NCBI GenBank assembly: GCA_013396655.1
Contig: WBMV01000122.1
Span: 806,686 to 870,685 of the forward strand
DNA length: 64,000 nt
DNA from: Campylorhamphus procurvoides
Taxonomy: Eukaryota; Chordata; Aves; Passeriformes; Dendrocolaptidae
Reading direction: 5' to 3'
Shown: in pieces, positions 38,556 to 64,000 of the stretch
Numbering within the stretch: position 1 is the first letter of the stretch
How the letters are laid out: each line of letters opens with the position of its first letter
Notes under the pieces: model-generated
The model's input: the letters and a program-made list of their open reading frames with translations, nothing else
Database searches by the model: none
What the model was told of the DNA's origin: nothing
Made by a program: the position numbers and the translations under genes

Positions 38556-41500
38556 GCTGTCTAAACAGAGAGGGGAGGAGATAACCAGGACAGTGAACTG
38601 AAAATGTCAACTTCTAGTTTGAAAAAAAATGTGTTTCTTTGCATTTGTTTTTCTTTTTAAAAAAATCAACAATTTTTTAGAAACCCTTTACTTCATAGAA
38701 TTGAGGGTAGCACACAAAGTTCCAGCTATTTGTGGAAGCAAAACCTGACCAACCAGACTTACATTGTCTGGAGGAAATAAGGTGGTAGTTCCTGTGGTTA
38801 GAGCTGAAGGGCAGAGGATGTGGTGGGAAGTTCAGGAGCACTTTTATTCACTGTGAGTTCAAGGCAAGTCACTGCAGACCTGTGGCACATTTCTGCCTGC
38901 AGTTGCAAGTGTGGACTCTAAGAGGCATCAGCAGGAGTCCTGGGCAAAGAAATAACGCAAGTGAGCAGAGCAGTCCTGGCCATTCTCAGTGACCAGGCAA
39001 GGTGTGACTGCAGCTGACTCAGCTTCACAGCAAGTCCCGTTTGTTTGCTCTCATGTGGTATTTTTATATCTAGAAGTTACCACGTTGTAGTTACAAAGAA
39101 GCTGCACCAGGTCTCTAAAGGGGAGATTTGTCAGGGCTGCTTTTGCACTGAAAGCCACAGTTACCCTGCAAACTGCATTGGCCTCACACACTGTGTAAAC
39201 TCCTCTGTAGGAGTGATTACAGTTAAAATGCTTCGCCTCCATAACCTAACCAAAGGGCAAATTTCTTCTCCTATAAAGATGTGATTTTAAAGTATTGAGT
39301 CAGTTGGATTCATTCCCTCCAGGCAGGATCTTGGAGGAACTCTGCCTTTTAAACACATAAGGCACTCATACGTAATACATATTGGTGCCAGAGTGCATCC
39401 AACTCAATAAGGGAAGCCAGGCAGTTAATCACATGCTAAAGGACTGGGGCAGCACAGTGTAGGCTCAGCTGCTCTGGCGAAAATGCAGTGACAAGCACCA
39501 TTTTAGCTCAGTTCCAGCATTGTCACAGCGTTCCCAGTAATTCAGGTATCACCCTTCAACGAGTTCCCAAAAGAATCAGTTGTTTGAAATAAGACCATCC
39601 ACACTGAACTGCTCTCTCTAGAAGAAATTCAGCCAACTTGGACCTTAAGTGCTGCATTCCGAGTATCTGCCTGGCCAGTGCTGTAAAGACAATGGAAACT
39701 GTCCCCCAAAAGGCTCTGCATGGATCGGTGTCCTTGCCTTACACACAGAAGTGGAACAAAGCCTCAGCTGAACTCAGACAGGGACACCAGAGGGGCCCTC
39801 CCACATGCCAGCTTTTGTCCCAGCCGCTCCTTGGCACTGCTACACCTGACACCACGATGATACAGCATTTCAATCACAGCAGGAACTCCCTGGGGCTGTA
39901 GAGACCATGCACTGCCTGTGTAAACACCAGGATTGCAGGTCTGCACGTGGAACAGCCACAAACCACTGTTAGCTGGGGGGTTCACTTGCAGAGCTGCACT
40001 AACTGACAAACAGATTGCAGATGCAATAATTCCCAGTGAGTGCTGGGGGGGGGCCCAGCAGCAGCGGGGCATTGGCAGGGCTGCGGGTGCTGAGCGTCTG
40101 CCAGAGCACAGCACAGCACATGCCAAGGGTGGCACAGTTACACAGCCTGGGTGGAGCAAAGGGGGCACAGAGAGCAGGGGCTAGGGCAGAAACAATCCTA
40201 AGGATTGCAGAGCACTTTTGTAATCTGTGGTGTCTCCCACTGGGTCACTGGGCAGGACTGGCCAGCACGGGCTGTCCCAGCACGGGAGAGGGGACAGTGC
40301 ACAGAGCAGGGAGGCTCACGCTGATCCTTGTAATCCTCACTGGGTGGAACCTGAATTTAGGGTAAACTTGTGCTCTGCAAAATCCTTTTTCTGGTATATT
40401 ACAATGTAACACACAGTTGCTCCCACAGTAATATGCTGATTCTTAAATCTTCCTAAAACGAGTTTCTCAGCCACAATTCAACATCTGAAACGTCCCTTCA
40501 CATTCTTCATAAAGACCTTGGAGATCTCAAATGTACCTGGATGTGGTCAAATAGGTAAAACTCCAAACTAAATGTCCCCGTGTGGGCTTTTTTATCCTGG
40601 GAAAATGTAGACATGCTTTCATGCTATTTGCCAGGAAATAATAAACCCTACTCTATTAGAAAATATAACAAAAAAAGAAATACAATTTTATAGGGCATAT
40701 ACTACTGACCATCCGTAGATTAACAAGGCATAAAACCAGCATGACCATATCGAAACCATCCCTCAATGGTTACTAAAAGATCCAATAATTTTTAAAGTAT
40801 ATTTCAATGCATTTGTGAACTTCCCTGTTAAAGTGGTGACTATAAGCTGGGAGAGGAGATTACAGCTCGGAAATAGTCATTGGGAAATAAAAGCAGTCAA
40901 GAATAAGTCCTTAAAAAGTTTTTATAGAGAGAAAAGGAAATACCCAAGCTGATAAAATGTATTTGGAAGAGAAACAAAAACCCCAGCCCAGTAGCATGGA
41001 CAGAGATTTTAGTGTAAAAAGAGTTGAGGAGAAAGTATACAGCAGAGGGATTTTTAGGCTGGGATTGTCTAGCTCTTACTCATTCTTAAACTAACTTCGA
41101 TTCTATAATTTAGCAAACATTAATTTACAATACAATTAAGGATTTTCCTTCTCTTCTGAGGTACAAAGTCTTGAAGCAAAGGAGACCACGATGTTGTGAA
41201 GTTGCAATGGACTGATTTATCGTGGTTAACCCGAGCTCTCCTTTGGGCCAGCAGCATTTTGCCTCCTGCTGAGGAGGGGTTGCCCTTCAGACAGTGCACC
41301 CAGTGAAATTGCAGCCTCGAGCTGCTGTCACAGTGCCACCCTGGTGGGACACACAGCCCCTGCCCAAGGGCACAGCAGTTCGGTCCTACTGCCCCTCCCC
41401 TGCCCCAACAAGGTGCTGCCACTGATGGCACTCGGTGCTGCAGGCGGGACCTGCGGCACTGACGGCTCTCTGCGGGCATCTTCTCCCAAAACCAGGTGTG

Positions 41501-41774
41501 TTTGCTGCCCCGAGTCACTGAGCTGGTCCCAGAGACGTGTCTGGGGTCGGACATGCATTCACCCCCCAGCCAGGGCTGAAGGACCAGAGGAAGTGCTGAG
41601 ACACGGCACAGCCGGGAGTGCCGGGGCTGCCCAGGGCTGCATCCCTGCTTTGGGATGAGGTCACAGTCCTTGCTCTGAGCTGGGCAATTAATTAGCGCTC
41701 CGGTGTCCGTAAAACAACGAGGTGGAGCAAACAAACACAGCTGATGAGCACTTTCCCCTGGCCTGACTTAGCTC

Positions 41775-41963
41775 TCAGTCAGAAGACTCCCTCATAAAGG
41801 TGGCCCAGACTTGGTCACAAAAGCGATAAAGATCCTTCTGAAGCGCTTCGTACACACGATAATGTGTTAATGGCTCCGGGTGCGGCCCCTCAGCCACGGT
41901 AATGACCCTCCCTGTTCCAAAGGCAATGCTGGGTGCACAGCAAGCCCGTGCTCTCAGCAACAC
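41775..41963 (-). other. Unrecognised small open frame, possible exon
   Basis: A 62-residue frame on the minus strand whose last ~45 residues (GRVITVAEGPHPEPL, then THYRVYEALQKDLYRFCDQV) look less biased than the random frames around it, being rich in aromatic and charged residues. A cag acceptor-like site precedes it (cacccag before 41929) and it ends in TGA. I do not recognise a family, and it lies in the intergenic region. It may be a gene relic or chance. Confidence 0.12.
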
Positions 41964-43290
41964 TCCCGCCCCAGCGCTCGGGGCTCCGAGGCTGCAGCAC
42001 CAAGGCAGGTTTGTAACATCACTGAAAGCGATGGGTCTTTTAGCTTGAAGCCAACACTGATATAATTCATGTGGTCCTGGGTCAATACTGGAATTAACTC
42101 AGTTACACTCTGCACAGACTGAGCTTTCAACACAGCTGCCCAACAATTCTCAGTGACACCAGAAGACAAGAGCCTCCATTAGCCTTGTCCTGCCCAGGGA
42201 GGGCTCTTTTTGAATTTTTTCTAACAGTTCCCAGAAGGTTAAGGGTGTTATGGCCCTTTGTTCTTGCAACTACAGACTCATTTCCCCTGAATATGCTCTC
42301 AGAAGGCCAAGGGTTGGAAACCATTTGGTCCTGCTCTGGAAAAAGGCAGCTTTTAATTCCATCTCCTCGTGTTCCAAAGCAGGGAGCATATTTGCTTCCC
42401 ACCACTATATTTTCTATTGAAAAAGAAACCATAGAGTGAGAGATTGATCTAAGGACAAAATAGTCCGGGAAAGACAGATTTTGCTAATTACACGAAACCA
42501 AAAGGGCAGAGTGTCTTTCCATGGCTGCACACAAAGCTAATACGCTCAAAGCACAGGACCTATTTTTAGTGAGATAAAATTTGCAATCTGAATGAATAAA
42601 CCCCATATCAATAATTTGTTATAAGATACTTTGCACTTAAGCTACGTTTAAAGCTGTAGGCTCTGGTCCTGTAGAGCAGCGATGAGCTCACCCTTCCATG
42701 GCTGGAGCTGCTCCAGGCAGGCACAGGGCTCTGGCCTCGGGCACTGCCAGGAGAGAACAGGCTGGGCACGGCAGCTGCAGGGCACTACTCCTTTTCACAG
42801 CCGCCCGTGGTAGATGACAAAATGAGCACACAGGGTTTTCTGCATTTCCTCTGTTCCTCAGCAATTGCCCTCTTATCAGACCTGCGCCCCTGGATTTTCT
42901 GTCCAGGACCAGGGAGCTCTCCCTGATCAGTGCCCCCTTCCCTGGCTTCCTCGCTCCCCGTGCAGGAGCAGGACACACCTCTGCAGCTCGGACACAAGAG
43001 CATTAGCTAAACTAACATCCCCCAGCCCTTCCCAGTGCAGCCTGTCCCCAGGAACGGGGACTGGAAACCCTCCTCTGGCTCAGCACTTCAAACCAACGAA
43101 CTCAAGTGCTCTTCAAAGGCACTGACAGAGGCTCCAGAGCTCTCCTCCCAAACGTCAGTCCCCCCCGGAAATACATAGATTTATCATTTACCTTTTGAGT
43201 CCGCTTTTCCTTCACACAAACACTCCTGGATGTGCCACTTCAGGAAGCCAGTGAGGACTGAGACCATCAGCTCTGCTCCCCACCACCGTC

Positions 43291-43505
43291 ACCTGCACTG
43301 TGGGGCTCTCATCACCTTCATCACCCTCACCTGTGGGGCTCTCATCACCTTCATCACCTGCACCTGTGGGGCTCTCATCACCTTCATCACCATCACCTAC
43401 ACCTGTGGGGCTCTGATCACTCCATCACTTACACCTGTGGGGCTCTGCTCACCTCCATCACCTGCACTGTGGGGCTCTGCTCACCTCCATCTCCATCACC
43501 TGCAG
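43291..43505 (+). repeat. Minisatellite, six copies of a ~33-bp unit
   Basis: The core tgtggggctct starts at 43299, 43332, 43365, 43404, 43436 and 43468 (spacings 33, 33, 39, 32, 32). Each copy is followed by variants of catcacctccatcacctgcacc. The plus-strand frame reads as a repeated peptide only because of the repeat. Copy number is likely to vary between individuals. Confidence 0.9.
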
Positions 43506-45587
43506 AGCTCAGCCTTGTGCCATGTCCTGACTCCCCAGGCCTTTGGTTAAAACCAGACCTTGGGTACTGCAGATCATTCCAAGTTCAGTGACAGACCTTC
43601 CCTCCCCCGGCATTTCAGTGCAGGAGCTTTCCCAAGAACAAGGCAGGAAGAAACCCAAATTCTGAGTTCTAAGAACAGAGTATTCTGGTGATCATTAATA
43701 ATAAACATTTGTGAGATACTTGGATACATTTTTATGGGTGATACAGAAAAATTAAACCATAAATGGGCAGTGATTACCCTTGCCCAGGGCCTGGTCTAGG
43801 AACCAAATGGTAATACTTAAATGGAAAGATGCTGTTCAGTGTGTGTTCTTTACAGAGCAGTGTCCTAATTGGCTGACAGTGCTACTAGGGGAATTTGTTG
43901 GTTTATTTTAAATAGTTCTGTCTATCAACTACAGTCCACCATAATGAGCTGCAACTCTGTATCTTACCTGCCAGGTAAGCTGGGATGTCTGAGGAGCCCC
44001 TGAGGCAGAGCTGTGTGACACTGCACATGCCGTGCAGGTAATTCGTGCTGGGAGCCAGGGATTTATCTGGAGTGTCACCACTGTCAGAATTTCAAATCTC
44101 TAGAGCATGAGAATGGCCAGGACAGCATCAGCCACTCCTGGGTATAGTCTGAGTGTCCCCAACGACAGCTGGGACATGGAGAGAGCTCCCCTGAGAACAG
44201 AAGAAAAGCCACTTTCTTCCTTAAAATCACCAACCTCTCCTTGAAAGCAGAAGCTCCCAACCTGAGGTGGCATTTCATGCTAAGCTGAACATGAAAATTT
44301 TATCAGCTGTTCACTGTGTCAGGCAATTTTTCTATGAAATTCTACAAAATTCGAGGAGTCAGCAGCAGCTGTCAAACTTCATGGAAACATTTGAACTCTT
44401 CCTTCTACAAGATCCAGTTTTCAGGCTGGAATGAAATCAAGTTGCTGAGGACACACAGGGAATATTCCTGGGAAGCTGTGGGTTAGATTTTCAACATTCT
44501 GTAGTGCTGGGGAAGAAAATGAAGTGATGGTGCCTGATTAACCAGGAGGTCATCCAAAGGCTGCCCAGCCTGCCAGGAAATCACTGGTGTTATTTGTCTT
44601 TATCCAAATAGCTTTATAATTTCACCTTTTTTTTTCTTTTTGTAGCAAAGGATGGCAAGGAGGGATCTGGGCAATCCTCAGTGAACTCTTCCTTGTTTGT
44701 TTTTCATCCATTACTACTACCCAGAGCCAAAATCTAGACACCAAATGCAGTTTCTCTGTCTCCCATCATATTATATACAAATCCCATCACATTGTGCACA
44801 CCAAATACTTCAAAATATACAAATACTTTAATACATACAAGTCTTCATAGTTCATTAAATAGAATTAATTCCATGGTCTTTAAAATACTCTTATCACTGT
44901 GTTAAGTAAGAAATAAAGGTTTGCACTGGTATTTCTGTGCTATTGGTAAGATCTGGCCTACGCAAACCCTTTCAGGATACTGCAGGGATTACACTGAAGA
45001 GCAGCAATTCTAGTGAAGAGCAGCAGGTGTGGAACCCAGAGCACTTTGGGTGAGTGGTCAGAGCTGCAGAGGCAGCAGCAGGGGTGGCACAGCCTGGCCT
45101 TGCCCTTCAGCTGCCCCTGAGATGCCCTGGCACAGCAGGGGCCGTGGGGCAGCTCGGCTAAGCCACCAAACATCTTCTTTTTGCACTTGAGTCCCCAGGA
45201 AGCTGAATGAGATGAAAAGATCTATTGCTTTTTGCTTTGAAGTGTTCCATCTGTCTTTTCCTGTGTCCCCAGCTGGTACCAAACTTACTGAGTGGAGACA
45301 ATCAGCCTGGTTTAGCTGATGCCCCACAGCTGTGACTATTCTGCTCCCTGAACTGCTAACTCATGCTGCCAGCCAGCAGCAATTCCAGTCCTCAATGAAT
45401 CTGCAGAGGGAAGATTCACAGCTTGGCAGGGAAGCAGCACAGAGCCCTCAAATGTATTTGCAAAAGGCAGCCCAGCACTCTGTGGACAGGGGGCTGTAGC
45501 AGAGTCCAGAGACAGAGGCAGTTCACTGACACCAACCCCAGTCATGAGGTCCTTGACATACCAGGGTGGGAATTGATCAGTAAGAAA

Positions 45588-45700
45588 TAAATATATATAT
45601 ATACACACACACACATAAATATATTTTTAAATATATATAATATATATAGTGCATATATATCATGTGTTGCCAGTGTATATATAATATATGTATTTTGTAT
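45588..45700. repeat. AT/CA compound microsatellite
   Basis: A (TA)n run passes directly into a (CA)n run (atatatacacacacacaca), followed by more interrupted TA-rich sequence with short self-complementary blocks to about 45700. Such alternating tracts mutate fast and can extrude cruciform or Z-DNA. Confidence 0.85.
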
Positions 45701-46432
45701 AAAAAGCTTCACATTCAAGTATAGGTACATATTAAAAAATCCAGAGAGGAGGACCTTTGGAAGTGCACCTTAAACAGAGGATCTACTGGAAGCAGGATTC
45801 TTATTAGGAACATCAAGAGAGGTGTTTCCCAATTTCCAAATGCCATCAACTCAGAGGTTAGTGTTCCACTGACAACTGGGAAACACAACCCAATGGAAAG
45901 TGAGAAAAGGGGGAAAGAAGGGATAATGCAAAGTTAGATGTAGTGTCAAATGCTTTTTGGAGGGACAAAAGTACTGTTTTAGTTGGAATTTGTAACGCAG
46001 TCCCTCAGTGGCTGTGGGGGTTTTGTAATCAAATTGTCATAGCCTAAGGAAAAAGAAATCTGAGAGATCAGAAAGGTTGAAAATCAGAATAACATCATCA
46101 ACCCTAGAAGGTAGTTCTCAAACCCTGATATGAAATATGGCTCATGCAGCCTTGTTCTGACCCAAAAACATGAAATGTATCATGAGCAGAGAGAACAGTG
46201 GATGGAACTCTGAACCTCAGCTAGCCCTGGACTGGCTCGATGTCAACAGAAATTCTCTCTCTTGAAATCCCAGTGGCCTTCATCTTTAGATTGTTGAAAT
46301 CATGATCATAAAATCAGTGACTGAATCACCCTGATTTGTTAGCAGTGTCGGTGATGGAAATGCTAGGTGTGCCTAAGCGTGCCGATCTCCAGCCCTGGTT
46401 TGGTGGGCAGAGCAGGGGGAGGGCGGGGGCAG

Positions 46433-64000
<17,568 letters not shown>

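Larger units (their letters stand above)
37861..46432. other. Intergenic region between RSPH14 and SLC5A1 (convergent 3' ends)
   Basis: About 8.5 kb with no gene I can identify. It includes a CR1 3' end (38.5 kb), GC-richer patches at 39.9-40.3, 41.3-42.0 and 42.7-43.1 kb, a 33-bp minisatellite at 43.3 kb and an AT/CA microsatellite at 45.6 kb. Part of the right side is presumably the 3' untranslated region of the cotransporter gene, but I see no clear AATAAA or ATTAAA close to its stop on the minus strand, so its end is not placed. Confidence 0.6.

Noticed and set aside
41120..41734. 204-residue minus-strand frame
   Set aside because: Long but in GC-rich intergenic sequence, with no motif, no splice context and no recognised homology.

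Overview
This is a vertebrate nuclear window, most likely from a bird and probably a passerine. The evidence is spliced genes with GT-AG introns, fragments of CR1 retrotransposons (including a finch-type 3' segment near 62.7 kb), short introns, and an absence of mammalian SINEs. It holds no bacterial, phage or CRISPR features and no undescribed multi-gene system. It contains three recognisable protein genes, two of them cut by the window edges.

Region 1 (1 to about 23.5 kb) is GNAZ on the minus strand. The first coding exon (714-1436, 241 residues from the start codon) is intact; the C-terminal exon lies left of the window. A large first intron (1541-22702) leads back to a CpG island at about 22.8-23.5 kb. 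The island carries a likely noncoding exon 1, a palindromic TATA-like box and a G-quadruplex motif.

Region 2 (about 23.5-37.9 kb) is RSPH14 (formerly RTDR1) on the plus strand, an armadillo-repeat protein of ciliary and flagellar radial spokes. Only its last three coding exons are visible (34924-35149, 36405-36541, 37429-37688), with a polyadenylation signal at 37831. Its earlier exons were not found and should lie left of the window. GNAZ therefore sits inside an RSPH14 intron on the opposite strand, the same arrangement as in mammals.

Region 3 (37.9-46.4 kb) is intergenic. It holds a CR1 3' end, a 33-bp minisatellite, an AT/CA microsatellite, and one unrecognised small open frame.

Region 4 (46.4-64 kb) is a sodium/glucose cotransporter of the SGLT1/SGLT3 type (SLC5A1, possibly SLC5A4-like) on the minus strand. 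Thirteen consecutive coding exons cover residues 70 to 663 in human SGLT1 numbering, with every junction in frame; the first two exons lie right of the window. The core sodium and sugar site residues are kept (N78, H83, E102, Y290, W291, K321, Q457). Threonine 287 is replaced by alanine and tryptophan 477 by cysteine.

The three genes do not form a pathway. GNAZ is a neuronal and platelet signalling G protein, RSPH14 an axonemal part, and SLC5A1 an epithelial sugar transporter. RSPH14 and SLC5A1 are convergent neighbours. Exon limits are read from splice consensus and protein homology known to me; no search was run.
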